The position numbers and the translations under genes were made by a program. Under the pieces are notes generated by a model. It searched no databases. It was not told the origin of the DNA and saw only the letters and a list, made by a program, of their open reading frames with translations. Positions 1-10,689 of a DNA stretch of 64,000 nucleotides are shown here, piece after piece. The stretch covers positions 72,792,944 through 72,856,943 of the forward strand of contig OX419755.1 in assembly GCA_948567375.1 (NCBI GenBank). The letters are read 5' to 3'. The DNA is from Lunularia cruciata. Its lineage: Eukaryota; Streptophyta; Marchantiopsida; Lunulariales; Lunulariaceae. Position 1 is the stretch's first letter. The number at the start of each line of letters is the position of its first letter.

Positions 1-700
1 CATCACTCTCCCAAAGATCTCTACTCGTTGAGAACATGCGCTCACCCATATAGTTGGATCATCCAAGTCCAATACTATAGTAGCATCTCAACAAATGGTT
101 GTAGGTAAATCTAGATCTCGTCCATAGAGTAGAAAGTACAGAGAGAAGGATGCTAAGGAGGCTTGTTGGCTGAACCAATAGCCCATGGCCAACCAAGGTA
201 TTTGGAGATCCCAATCTCCCAAGTGGCCTCTCTGCAAACCATACTTTTGCAATCCTCTCTTCATTGTCTGGACCACTCTCTCTACTAAGCCATCTGCCTC
301 AGGGTGATCTCGGGAGGTAGTATGGTGATCAATCAAAGCCTTTTCACACAAGACCTGAAACTCCCCCAAGAACTTTGTACCCTGATCAGTCAAAACCTCA
401 GCTGGTGCACCAACATAACTAAGAGCTCGATCCACAAATGAGTAAGCTATCCCTTCACTAGACTTGTTAGGAAGTACCACCAACTCAATCCACTTGGAGA
501 AGTGCTCCACCATCACCAAGACATACTGATGATGTCTCACAGTCAGCGGTGAAGGTCCAAAAAAGTCCAAAATCCAATGGTAACCCAATCCCAAGGTAAC
601 CCAATCCCAATGGGTGTAACTGTGGTGTAGGAGCATTGAATGATGCTCTAACTCGGTCACAAACCACACATCTGGCAACAAATTGCTGTACCTCAATCTG
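1..700 (-). pseudogene. Integrase of element A (partial)
   Basis: Integrase joins retrotransposon cDNA to the host chromosome. Reading leftward, a zinc-binding CVVC pair lies at about 660-675, then the catalytic core with LDFFGP, TDQGTKFLGEF and DHPEADGLVERVVQTMKRG, giving the D, D and E positions of a DDE integrase. An open stretch of 202 codons covers 88-696. The zinc region and the core are in different frames, so at least one indel lies between them. The C-terminal part continues past position 1. The fold call rests on family motifs. Confidence 0.85.
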
Positions 701-1357
701 CATACCGTGCTACCAATAATGACTCTAGAGTAAGCTATATGTATGCTTTACTCCAAAATGTCCTAGCTCCTCATGAGCATGACGGACCAACTGTGGTCTC
801 TGAGATGGAAGCGGTACTACTCGCACTCTACCATTCTCCCATACATGCAAAAGGTGTCTACCCTCCAATTTGAACCATCTGGCTTGCTAAAGAACACGGT
901 CTCTCTCCTTGGCCCCAATTGTGCCACCCACATTACCAATGCAAAGATAGTCCATCACTAAGACATCATCATGAATGTCTTGCTGAATTGTACCAATATC
1001 TTCACTCTCTGGATCCATGACCTCAATAACTCCTCTTGTATGCTTTGAGCGAGATACCACCAAAGCCTCAGAAAATATACTAAGAAAGGTAGATGCATGC
1101 CAACCTGGCACCATCTCCTCATCTGTCTCATCATGCCAACGTGCTCCAGTCTGATCCTACTGGCTGGGACATGGGTTTCTACTCAACCCATCTACATCAC
1201 GGTTCACCACTCCAGGTCTGTGAAAAACCGTGAAATCATACTCTTGTAAAATTAGAGCCCATTGTGCAAGCTTCTTTGAAAGCTTATTGGACTCCATCAA
1301 CCACTTCAGTGGCTGATGATCAATGATTAGAGTGAAGGGGTTACTGAATAGGTAACA
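701..1357 (-). pseudogene. Decayed RNase H-integrase connection of element A
   Basis: This stretch lies between the recognisable RNase H and integrase domains and must hold the end of RNase H and the integrase N-terminal region. Only short open stretches remain and I see no clear motif. Short plus-strand open frames here look like chance. Confidence 0.5.
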
Positions 1358-2430
1358 TCAGAAATGTGCTACTGCCCAAACTGCTGCCAAGCATTCTCCC
1401 TCATATGAACTATACTTTGCCTCCGCTGAATTTTTGGAGCGACTAGCATAGGGCACCACAAACTTCCCCTCATCATCATGCTGGGTGAGCATCGCTCCAA
1501 GCCCCAACATACTCCAATCATTATGAACCTGAAATGGTCGTCCTCTTATCGGTCTCCTCAAAATAGGAGCAGATGTCAAGCTCTCCTTGAGCTCTACAAA
1601 AGCTCTCTTTTGCTCATCTCCCCAACACCACTCATGTGTAAGCTTAGTCAGCTTTGTCAAGGCCTTGGCAATGGCACTAAATCCTATAACATAGCAGCGA
1701 TAGAAGTTTGCCAACCCAAGAAATGCTCGCACTCTGCTCACATCTGTAGGCTGAGGAATACATGCAATAGCCTCCAGCTTGGTCTGTTGAACACCAAGTC
1801 CTCTAGGGTAGATAGTGTGACCCAAATACTCAACCTGCTTGTGGAAGAACCTACACTTCCCAAGATGTAATTTGAATCCATGAGATCTCAAACCTCTCAA
1901 ACACCTCCAACAACTATCTCTCATGCTCCTCCACAGTAGTGCTATAGACCAAAATGTCATCAATATAGCACCAAGCAAAATCCAATCCAACTAGGATCCT
2001 ATCCGTGACCCTTTGGAACTCAGCATGAGCATTCTTTAACCCAAACGGTAAGAACCTCCACTAATATAACACATCCTTGCCATGAGGATCAATAGCTCAT
2101 AATGCTATCTTGGACTTATCCTCCTCCTTGATTGGCAGTTGATGATATCCCACTCAAAGATCCAAAGTATTGAAGACCTTTGCATGCCCAATCGCATCAA
2201 AAATCTCCTCCAGTGTAGGCATGGCATACTGATCAGCCCTGGTCTGTTGGTTGATAGGACGGTAATCTCCACATATCCGCCTATTTGTGTTCTTGCCATG
2301 CATATCCTTCTTGGTTGGTATCACTATCACTGATGCATACTCTCCATGTGAAATCTCCACCAAACCAGCCTCAAAAAGGTCACTACTCAAGCTTTGAATC
2401 AATGTCCTCTCCATATCACCATATCGATAA
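1358..2430 (-). pseudogene. Reverse transcriptase and RNase H of element A
   Basis: RT starts near 2430. It shows the N-terminal palm (GDYRPINQQT near 2265, then the AMPTLEEIFDAIG helix) and ends with a YIDD catalytic box at 1956-1967. The thumb and connection follow (LGHTIYPRG, FLGLANFYR), then RNase H (PFQVHNDWSMLGLGAML; SYEGECLAAVWA). The RNase H first acidic residue appears as HND rather than the usual TDA. The region is split over at least two frames: the N-terminal part is in the gag-pro-MTase frame, and from about 1990 a 210-codon open stretch is in another. Family-typical order supports Ty3/gypsy. Confidence 0.88.
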
Positions 2431-2989
2431 GGATGTCAAAAAATTGGTGTTTTGCTAGTCAACTCAATCCATATACTAGGTCCCTTCAAAGCATCCAAAT
2501 CCTTCATATTGAAGGCAAAACAACTTGTGTGGCTCCTCAAGAACCTCCAAACCCGTCTCCAGTAAGCTTGGGTCCAAGATCTGGCTCCCAAGTATCCTTT
2601 GTAATTGTAATAGGAGTGGAAGACATACTAACTAGCTACTACATTGGGCCCTTAGGAGCAATAGTGTCATGCTCATGACCACTAGAGGTCCCAACCTCTA
2701 TGTGAAAAACTTGCTCTGTTATGGCTACAAGCTCCACACGTCCTCTAGTTGCATCCCAAATGGACCAAGGGTGTAATCTAAGTAGCCCACGCTCACCTGG
2801 ATGGACTCCAAGTAGACCACTCTCCATAGTAGCTATTGGTTGTGTCCCAAGAATACCATGTCCACTCGGTCCATCGCCCCAGCATGTGCCTGAATCGTCT
2901 TGATAGGCACTGAGCTCACAAGTGTCCGAGTAGTGATGCCTATCAAGCGCATCCTATGCTACTCTGCCAAGCCAAGGCTCATAATCCAG
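2431..2989 (-). pseudogene. Linker between MTase and RT of element A
   Basis: About 560 bp separate the last MTase motif from RT. A 62-codon open stretch at 2639-2827 is rich in Gly, His and Glu and matches no domain I know. In the intact ancestor this probably was polyprotein linker or an aspartic-protease-like remnant. No function is claimed. Confidence 0.4.
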
Positions 2990-3930
2990 GTCAAACAAAT
3001 CAGGTCCATAGCTTGACCTAACACTTGATGCCTAGTGCCTCTGACATTGCTGGAATAGCAGTTATACCTATGCAAAAACCCATCACCCGCACTCTCTCAT
3101 TGGCGTAGGGTCCACCAAATGCTATAACTATGAGTCCCAAACAAGTCCAAGTCCTCCCTCTCAAAAATCATGAGAGCTTGGGAAACTCGTGATTGTGGGA
3201 AATGCAGTTCTAGGCTATCCAACTAGGTTCACCACTGCTATAGATGACCTATCAGCCACTACCACTATTTGAGACTGACGCCCAACATCCAAGATGTCAT
3301 CAACAAGGATGTGGTCAAGTAGTTGAATCCCATCATATGCATGTTGTAAAACCTCTCCGGGTAAGAGGTTCGTCCACCAAAGACAGACAATGAGCCCGTG
3401 ATTGCACTCTGGCTGCATCCAACAATATAGCAAGTCCCATCCAAGAATGGACTTGATGTGTACTCACCACCACTCTGGTGCAAGAATCACCCATCAAAGG
3501 AACGTTCTCCAAAAAGTAAGCTGGGGAAATAGACTGATGAACCTAGAGATGTCTTAGTATCCGTAACATCTCCCAAAACACACCAGAACAACAATCCTGA
3601 AGACCCAAACCTCAGCCAGCACGTGTATGTCCTTGGCATAGCCATCCAAAAATCACCAAGTGAATAGGCCCATGTCTCTCCAAATCATGCGCCCCCAGTA
3701 AGGAAATGTTTGCTGGTAGGGCTTTTAAGTAACCTCTGACTACTGACACCGGTAATAACTCCAGATTCCGATAGGCTAAGTGTGCCACATGATGTAGAGA
3801 GACTCACCTAACATTCTCATCTCTCTCTACATACAAATACCTTTGTACTCGTATACCCGCCTATAATACCGCAACTAGTCCGGTGCTAAACCCACCAAAC
3901 AACTCCAATAGACATATCCCCTCTACTAGA
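2990..3930 (-). pseudogene. C5-cytosine DNA methyltransferase domain inside Ty3/gypsy pol (degenerate)
   Basis: The domain would methylate cytosine in DNA using S-adenosylmethionine. The motif order is that of C5 MTases: motif I LLELFGGFSTGL (3876-3911), an acidic YVERDE stretch (motif II position), motif IV-like FGWLCQG with the Cys codon at 3636-3638, motif VI LENVP (ENV codons at 3501-3509), motif VIII-like QSRAH (3390-3404), a conserved WWTNLLPGE then DDILDVGR block (3280-3380), and a motif X-like LGQAMDL (3001-3027). The usual Pro before the catalytic Cys is Leu, either decay or a family trait. Motifs I to VIII share the reading frame of the gag zinc knuckle and protease; a frameshift near 3384 and several TAG/TGA stops kill it. 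It is about 310 residues, placed between protease and RT. I recall MTase-bearing retrotransposons from Klebsormidium and Symbiodinium; I know of none described for a land plant. Confidence 0.85.
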
Positions 3931-4140
3931 TACTTCCAAGGAATGAGTGTGGTATGCAAAGGTGTCAAAGTAATAGACTCTGGAGGCTCATCCTCATGCT
4001 CATCTCCTGATGGTACAAAAGCTCCACTCCAAGCTTGTTGCACCAACTGATCTGCATGCTGCTACAATGCCTCCTCTGAACTCCACAATGGAACATTCAA
4101 GGTGGATGGAACAATCCCACTCTTACTCCAAATCCAATTG
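3931..4140 (-). pseudogene. Protease-MTase linker of element A
   Basis: An acidic stretch (GDEHEDEPPE) precedes the MTase motif I in the same frame, with an in-frame TAG at the position of a probable Gln codon just upstream. It looks like polyprotein linker. Confidence 0.45.
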
Positions 4141-4665
4141 ATCTCCTTTGGTACTGGAGTATCCTTTGCATGGGTTGTCTTCTCCAACAAGTCACCAGGC
4201 CAAGTAACTGCACCACTGAAAGCTAAAACTAATGTTGCCATGGTCCTGGACTATAGTGAGCCAAGACTGCCACTACTGAAGCGTACTGGTAGGCAACATA
4301 CCCATCCCTCACCAGACTGCCAACTTGGTCTATATGAGGCTATCTCCTCCCATCAGTCAATATTGAAACCCATGGGGTATAACACTGCTCCCCCAACTAG
4401 CACATCATATGACTCACCTATTGTCACAATAGCCTGAGCTCTCACCACCAAGCTATTAGTCGGATGACCAGGCTGAACTTGGACCACCAGCTCCCCACAT
4501 GTGATAAATTGTGTTGAACCACCACCTAGAGATGTCTGGATCTAAAATGGACACCTCTCCACATCGGTCTTCCGTAACTCTAGACCAACAACTACAACCT
4601 TCCCCAACATAAGGGGCTACGCACCTAAGTCTAACAAGATTCTTTGCAGTGTATAGACCTTCCCT
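4140..4665 (-). pseudogene. Aspartic protease-like domain of element A
   Basis: A retropepsin-like start ILLDLGA (Asp codon at 4629-4631) is followed, after a TAG at a probable Gln codon, by PLMLGK. Further on come ITCGELVVQVQPG and ESYDVLVGGAVLYPMGFNID, which resemble the second half of a retropepsin fold with its ILG-like turn. The classical Asp-Ser/Thr-Gly triad is Asp-Leu-Gly here. The domain follows gag in the same frame and precedes the MTase. Role by family: processing of the polyprotein. Confidence 0.65.
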
Positions 4666-6650
4666 AAAGATCCCACCAAGTGGAAAATCCCCCTTTGGTT
4701 ATCCAATAGGACAACACCATGTGTGAACCGCACTCTCTCAAAGGCCGGTCTAGTTGGCAACTCCTCCAATCTAGCCGTTGTTGCCTGCCATAAACCAATG
4801 GTTGCTAAACGGATCCCATGCTCCTCAACCAAGTCAGCTCTACTACAAACCACCTCTACTCTAGTAGTAGGAACCGCATCATCCCTACTCTCATAAAGCA
4901 TGGTAGCCAACCGGAACACTGGAGCTAGGTCAACTCCCAATGTAAACATGTAACTGGCTGAAAACAAAAGGCACCACATAATCAATTGAGCCGCTCCTAA
5001 CATTGTGCTAGACTTAGTCTGTGTAGTAGCAAGTAGCTGACTAGCAGGTAGTCCATCATGCTTTCCATCACCACCTACCACACCTGCATTGGGATGTCTA
5101 GGAATCATGGATGTTGTCTGTAATGCCTCAAATAGTGTGAAAGATTGGGGAAGTCTGACCTTTCTTCCAACCTCTCCTCTCTGTGGGTCCAACTCCATTG
5201 ATGCTCCTCTAGGTTTTGGAGCATGTACTGCACTCCTAGTCACTACTACATATGCATCCACATGAGCTGCTCCACACATGAAGTCCAAAGTATCTCTGTC
5301 ACCAACATATGAGGTAGAAGCCTCAACACTCAAATCTGATCTCCTTTGAGCAATGGCCATACTAGCCAATCTTTGCTCCAACTGCTCAATCCGAGTAGCC
5401 ATAGTTGTATCAAAAGTAAGGGTAGTTACTTCACCTCTACTAGGTATAGATCCTCTACCACCACCTCTACTAACTTGTCTTCCATGAACTAGAGCTCCTC
5501 TACTACCTGCCATAGCAGCCCTACCACTCTGTAACTCCGGGTGTAGGTCAAAGCATTGGTCACTAGTGTGACCAAATCTGTGGCAATGCTCACACTGCCT
5601 CTGTGCTGGCTATGATGCACCGGAGGTATTAGGTCCGCTTCCTTGAGTACACTCTCCTATGGTGAGGTCCACCACAAGTCCAACAAGCAACACCACTACT
5701 CACTGGCTACTGCTGACCCAAAAATGAAGGTAAGAGTCTAGCTCCACTAGGCCCTCCAATTGCTCCATAGGATCTGGGCTGTCCATCCTCAAAACCAATT
5801 GGCCTTGGTGCACTCTCCTGCACTCTAGAAGAAGTAATAGCTATGGATAAGGTCTCCCTACCAAATCTAGATATCACCACCCTCTCTTCCACCATGTTGA
5901 GCTCAATACGCCCAGCCAAACCAAAGATCATTGCCAAAGTAGGCAAAGTAGCCTATAACAACGTAGCATCACAAACTCTACATTGCGATTCCTTGTCTAG
6001 TATCCCATACCAAAACTGGACTACCTGGGCCTCAGTAACTCCTTGAGTGAAACTGATCAGCCGCCTCATGCAAGTGTATGCCTTGCGTAGGCTCTCTCCA
6101 GCCTTCCGTTGGAACTCTACAAGCTCCTTAGCTTGTCAATCCACACTCCTTGGTAGTTTTGCCTCAAACACAAGAAGAACTCCACCATGGGGTTAAACCT
6201 TGGTACCACACCACCTCCTACAGCAGTACCTCTACTCATGGTAACACTATCTCCAGCTAGTGCACCTCCATTAGCTCCACCAACACTACTTGAGCTAGAA
6301 CTTATAGGTACAGCCGATCTACTCTTGGCTAAAAAACTTGAAGTGATAGAGACATAGTTTGGAGACCAGTACTATCTCCATAACTCAATCTCCTCCAAAT
6401 GAGCTCTCCAGAACTCATGGTAGTCAACGGACCCTCCAAATTCTAAAACAACCCCTTCCATAACATGAAGGGCGTAAACAAAGTTGGGTTCAGCATCTAT
6501 TGTAGATCACACCAACTATCAAACTCCTAGATGAAGTCATCCAACTCAATGGTACCCATTGTACCAGAGTAATGCTTAGGGCCTTTGGAGGCCCCATAAA
6601 TCTTGTCCATGTCCCACAACAACGGTGCAAACACACCGTGCACTCTCAAC
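4666..6650 (-). pseudogene. Gag of element A with CCHC zinc knuckle
   Basis: Gag packages the element RNA. A perfect zinc knuckle CEHCHRFGHTSDQC (C-x2-C-x4-H-x4-C) lies at 5553-5594. The ORF continues from it in the same frame through a Ser/Gly/Arg-rich linker, a helix EQLEQRLASMAIAQ and on to the protease (298 open codons at 4617-5513). The capsid part, at about 5950-6620, includes YGASKGPKHYSGT and LDDF followed by FDSWCDLQ and is broken by stops. The same capsid sequence, on the other strand, flanks elements 2a and 3b, which defines copy B. Confidence 0.8.
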
Positions 6651-7222
6651 TGAATCAGCTCTTGTGTTGAACTCCAACTTAGAGTCAATCTCCTCCCTCA
6701 CTAAGACCTGAGATATAGGCTAATATCAAGCGTCATTCCAAGTAAAACCATTATATATTGTAGGGCTAACTCCTCTAGAATCCCCAACAAACTCTGTCGT
6801 GACAAAGTAACTGCAATTGCAACTGCAAATTGGAACCACAAACTACAACAGCAAGTCGTAACCGCAAGTACCCCACCAAGTGCCAACACCACCAAGTGCC
6901 AATACCAACTAAGCAACACGCTCTAATGTAACTCTAACCGAGATAACTACACTAGGGGAAAGTGCAACCTGTAAACTACCATCACAACATGCAGTCTCAC
7001 AATCTATAGGTCATCACTTCTTGCCTCACCAAAGAGGAACAAAAATAGTCTGACTGGTCATCACTCTAGCCTCACTACCGAGAGCACACCAGAACACCAA
7101 TGCTCAAAAGTCAAGGCACCTCACACAAACGTGGTGCACAAACAGGAAGTAGAGAATGGAGAGGGTCCAATCACAAGAATCTAAACAAAAACTCTCCATC
7201 TCATAAAACATCACGAGATTGA
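6651..7222 (-). other. 5' leader of element A
   Basis: Sequence between the primer binding site and the recognisable capsid. A 72-codon open stretch at 6701-6919 is low in complexity and probably not coding. Gag may begin within this stretch but I cannot fix the start. Confidence 0.4.
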
Positions 7223-7235
7223 CTCTGCCACCATT
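7223..7235 (-). other. Primer binding site of element A (degenerate)
   Basis: On the minus strand, right after the LTR end, the sequence reads AATGGTGGCAGAG. This is a decayed version of the plant initiator-Met tRNA site TGGTATCAGAGC, which is seen intact in families 2 and 3 here. Confidence 0.6.
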
Positions 7236-8531
7236 TGACATTTGACCTAAGAGAAGTTTGTATCTAAGTCCTAAGCTACCAAGATCACCAAGAATGTGAT
7301 CAAATTGCCTCTCCTAGCCAAAGCTACAGGTGTATAGATAACAGTGGATAACCATTAGGACAACAAGTAAGGGTGGACTAGTTGGCTAGGGCACCAATCT
7401 AAGAACAAGAGATATAGGGATCAAACTCTATTGCACACAATTTAGCAGTATGGGCAGATTTTTCCAACCAATGACCAAGATCTACTCTAAACTAGCTGGC
7501 TTGTTGGCCCTTCTAGGCCTTTGTAGCCTCTCATAGCCCTATGCCTTGAAGCCTCAAAATGCCAAAATTCAGCCAAATGAGGCCTTTCTTCTTGCCACTT
7601 TGAACCTCATCCAAAATCTCACAAAACTTCTCCAAACTTACAAAAGTCCTCCAAATTGGCAAAAGTCCTCCAAATCTGGCCAAAATCTGACATAAACCCT
7701 AAATTTAGTTGACAGCCAAATCCTATACTAACTCTTCACTCGAGCCAAATTGAAAACACAGGTTTCTCCAAATCACAAATTCATGAGAATAGCTTCCAAA
7801 CTCCACCTTCAATTTTACTTTTTGAGCCCAACTCGCAACAAATTGGTCATGCCTTCATCTCCTGAACTCAAAATCACAACCACTACTCAAAAATTGCTTC
7901 TTCTATGCTCAAAAATTGGCCAACACTTTTGCACATTGTGTGCCTTACTGCCAAATTTGCATCAAATAATGAGCTTCTGCACACCAAGGAGAAACTAAAC
8001 TTCAATCAAGTTACCAATGATCCACCAAGCTTGGAGATACCACCAACACTCAAAGTTCATGCATATGATTTCCTCTTGATCTCACTTCTTAGATGTAATC
8101 AGATTGTTTACAACTCCCTAATACACTAAACTTAGATCAGTACTTGATCTGTCACTCTATAAACTACCAACAATGGGGCACTGATTACAATCAAGCCACA
8201 TCCACTCTAGCTAAGAGAATCCAAGTGATGCTCATTGGCCTCTATCTACCATAGCTAAGAACTTGAAGACTCAACCTCAAAGAAGTGAGCTCTCGGGAGC
8301 TGCATTTCAAAAGTATACTCCTAGACTCAAGCTAGGTCTGAAACCCTAACGGTCTCGTTGATGGCACACTTGACAGTGCAAAGTGATGGTGGGCCCCACC
8401 ATGAAGTCAGTATCCTGAACACAAAATCTGACCATCGGAAAGTAGTCTCTAAGAAACTATTGAAATAACTCTAACTACTAGCACTGGAACTCTAGTGTCT
8501 GAGCTATGTAGATGTGACACTACAAATGGCA
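7236..8531 (-). repeat. 5' LTR of family 1 (element A)
   Basis: About 1.3 kb. Read on the plus strand it begins TGACATTTG and ends CAAATGGCA, an imperfect inverted terminal pair with TG..CA ends. Its last ~430 bp also occur at 56880-57320, including the block TGATGGCACAC and a GTGGGCC box, which confirms it as a repeat. No gene is visible; the short open frames at 7750-8129 lie within the LTR. Confidence 0.75.
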
Positions 8532-8996
8532 TGATAGTGCACATTGTGAGTCCACACCATTGTTGGGGGATATAGACAAGATTTATAGGCTTCCAAAGAC
8601 CCCAAGTGCTACTCTAGTATAATGGGTACCATTGAGTTGGATAATTTTACTTTGAAATTCAATAGTTAGTGTGATATGTAACAGATACAAAACCCAACTT
8701 TGTTCACACCTTTCATGGCATAGAAGGAGTTGTTTCAACACTTGGAGGGACCATTGATTGATGAATACCACAAATTCAAGAGAGCACACTTGGAGGAGAT
8801 TGAACTATGGAAATAATATTGATCTTCAAATTATATCTTCATTACTTCAAGCTCGGTTTCTAGAGGTAGTACATTAGTATCCACAAGTTCTAGCTCTAGT
8901 AGCATTAGTGTATCCAATGGTTGTGCACTTGTTAGAGATGGTGCTATTATAAGTAGAGGTACCAATACAAGAAGTGGTCTAATACTAGGTTCTAAC
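8532..8996 (+). mobile_element. Element B, gag segment 1 (family 1)
   Basis: Plus-strand family-1 gag homologous to the reverse complement of 6240-6650: shared blocks include GACAAGATTTAT, ACAATGGGTACCATTGAGTTGGAT-like and TAAGTTCTAGCTC-like sequence. It starts right after element A and is cut at 8996 by element 2a. Any part of B to the left lies beyond the window. Confidence 0.85.
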
Positions 8997-9479
8997 CATA
9001 ACAATATGGAGTTTGTAGGCGAGTTAGTTGAGATAAATGAAGTAGCAAGTAGGCCAAATTAGCCAAGAATTATAAAAGTATTCTAGAAGCATATAGGAAG
9101 ATACTTGGTACCTTCTAAGTATCAAGTAATTTGCATGCCAAATGGTGACTTCTAGGGAGAAGCTTCTTGGCTAACTTAGCTTGCATGCCAAGTAGGTGAC
9201 TTTTAGAAGGAAGTTTCCCGACTAGCTTAGTTTGCATGCCAAGTAGGCAGCTTCTAGAAGGAAGCTTCTCAAGAAGCTTCTTGGTTAGCTTGGCTTTCAT
9301 TCTAAGAAGGCAGATTTTAGGAAGCTTCATGAAAAGTTTCTCAAGAGCCTTGTATGCTCCCTATAGATACCAAAGCACAAGCTCATGCTAAACATTTGGA
9401 GTTTCTTTAATTCAAAAGTCTCAATGTGATCTTTTACTCCAATCTTCCATTCTCCTATTTCTCTCCTTGGTCTTTTATA
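8997..9479 (+). repeat. 5' LTR of element 2a
   Basis: 483 bp. The TG start has decayed to CA, and the end is TTTTATA where the family reads TTTTACA. It holds several GAAGCTTC palindromes (for example 9261-9268 and 9273-9280) and a TATA-like CTATAGATA near 9361. A primer site TTTGTATTAGAGC follows at 9480-9492. Confidence 0.85.
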
Positions 9480-9739
9480 TTTGTATTAGAGCATGAATAG
9501 GATGGATGGAATTTATGAGCCACAAAATGCATCTTTGCCAAACCATCAGGAAGTTTCTGTCCATCTACTACCCAAGCATTATTTCATACAATTCATTATC
9601 TCACGCTTGGGCAAGAATTTTTTGAATGCAATTACCTTGTCCGATGAACTCTTGGTGCTTCCAATTGTAACTTATAGAAAATGTTAAACATGTTGCATCT
9701 ATGTGTTAACTTAGATAATTATAGTAGTTTGATAGAGTA

Positions 9740-9830
9740 GTAACCATGACAACAATTCTCAAAGTTATCATTGTTGTGTAGTAACAAATCAAGCACCTTA
9801 CTCGATTGTTGCAAGGACAAGACCATCATC

Positions 9831-9871
<41 letters not shown>

Positions 9872-10640
9872 AAACAACATGGAAAAGAACACCATTTTGA
9901 GAAGGAAAAAGGCATATCACATTTTCAAAGCCCATGGTATTTGAAGGCAAGAATCTCAAAGACAAAGTAGAGAATTTTGTATTTGATTGCAAATCTTATT
10001 TTGAAGCCACAAATCTTCAAGATGAATGGAGATAGATTCTCTTGGATTTGAGCCAATTGGATGGAATGGAAAAATCATGGTGGCAATTTAAAGTGGAGCA
10101 AGCTGAATAGTAGTTTGTTGTGACAATATAGACATGGGAAGAATTAGAGTGCAATAATTAGGTGATTCTAAGCTGTAAATGCCACACAAGCCGCATGAGA
10201 TTGATTGGTAGGATTGAAATGGATTGGTTCTTTAAGAAGCTACATCACTCTATTCCAAAACTCCATATTGAAAATTCTAGATATAGTAGAAGATGAAGCT
10301 ATGGATCAATTTATGAGGGGTTTAAAGTCATGCAAAACAATAGAAGTGACCATATAGTAGCCATTGGAGTGTCATTGACCTTCACAAAACTTGTAAATAC
10401 ACTACACACAAGTGGAGGAGCTAGCACTAATGGAGATTGATGAAATCCAGTAGACTCCCCTTGACACTACATATAGCAAAAGACTAAAAAAAATAGTGGT
10501 TGCTTTTATTGTCACCAAATTGGACATTGCATTGCTGAATATTGACTTAAGAATGGACTATCCCAACAACTTGCACAGTAGAGTTCATAGAACGTGATGA
10601 TTAGGGAAATGAAGAGTCCCAAAGAGAAAATTCAAGCCAC
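9740..10640 (+). pseudogene. Gag of element 2a with CAA repeat and zinc knuckle
   Basis: Degenerate gag homologous to that of 2d. A (CAA)n tract at 9830-9871 encodes poly-Gln in the ancestral frame. A zinc knuckle CFYCHQIGHCIAEY is readable near 10505-10550, with the last Cys decayed to Tyr. Stops are frequent. Confidence 0.75.
9830..9871. repeat. (CAA)n microsatellite
   Basis: About 14 CAA units inside the gag of 2a. The 2d copy has only a few CAA/CAG codons at the same place, so the tract expanded in this copy. Confidence 0.95.
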
Positions 10641-10689
10641 CTATTGGGAACTTGATTAGTTCCAATGGAATAGAAAGCTTGACCTATGC

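Larger units (their letters stand above)
1..8531 (-). mobile_element. Family-1 Ty3/gypsy element A with MTase domain, 3' end off the window
   Basis: Minus-strand LTR retrotransposon. From right to left it has a 5' LTR (7236-8531), a degenerate primer binding site, gag, a protease-like domain, a cytosine methyltransferase domain, RT, RNase H and integrase. Its pol runs off the left edge, so the 3' LTR is not seen. The right boundary is clear: the LTR ends CA at 8531 and the next bases (TGATAGTGCAC) match the gag of the same family (TGAGAGTGCAC in A itself), so A sits inside the gag of a sibling copy on the plus strand. The order RT-RNase H-integrase is that of Ty3/gypsy (Metaviridae). The copy is inactive, with many stops and several frameshifts. 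Confidence 0.88.

Noticed and set aside
773-961. Plus-strand ORF
   Set aside because: Antisense shadow within pol of element A.
1478-1870. 130-codon plus-strand ORF
   Set aside because: Lies exactly opposite the RT/RNase H frame; no domain.
9115-9330. Short ORFs with repeated LLGMQAKL in family-2 LTRs
   Set aside because: They are translations of the GAAGCTTC/GCATGCCAAG LTR repeats, not genes.
9798-9992. ORF with poly-Val
   Set aside because: Reverse reading of the (CAA)n tract.
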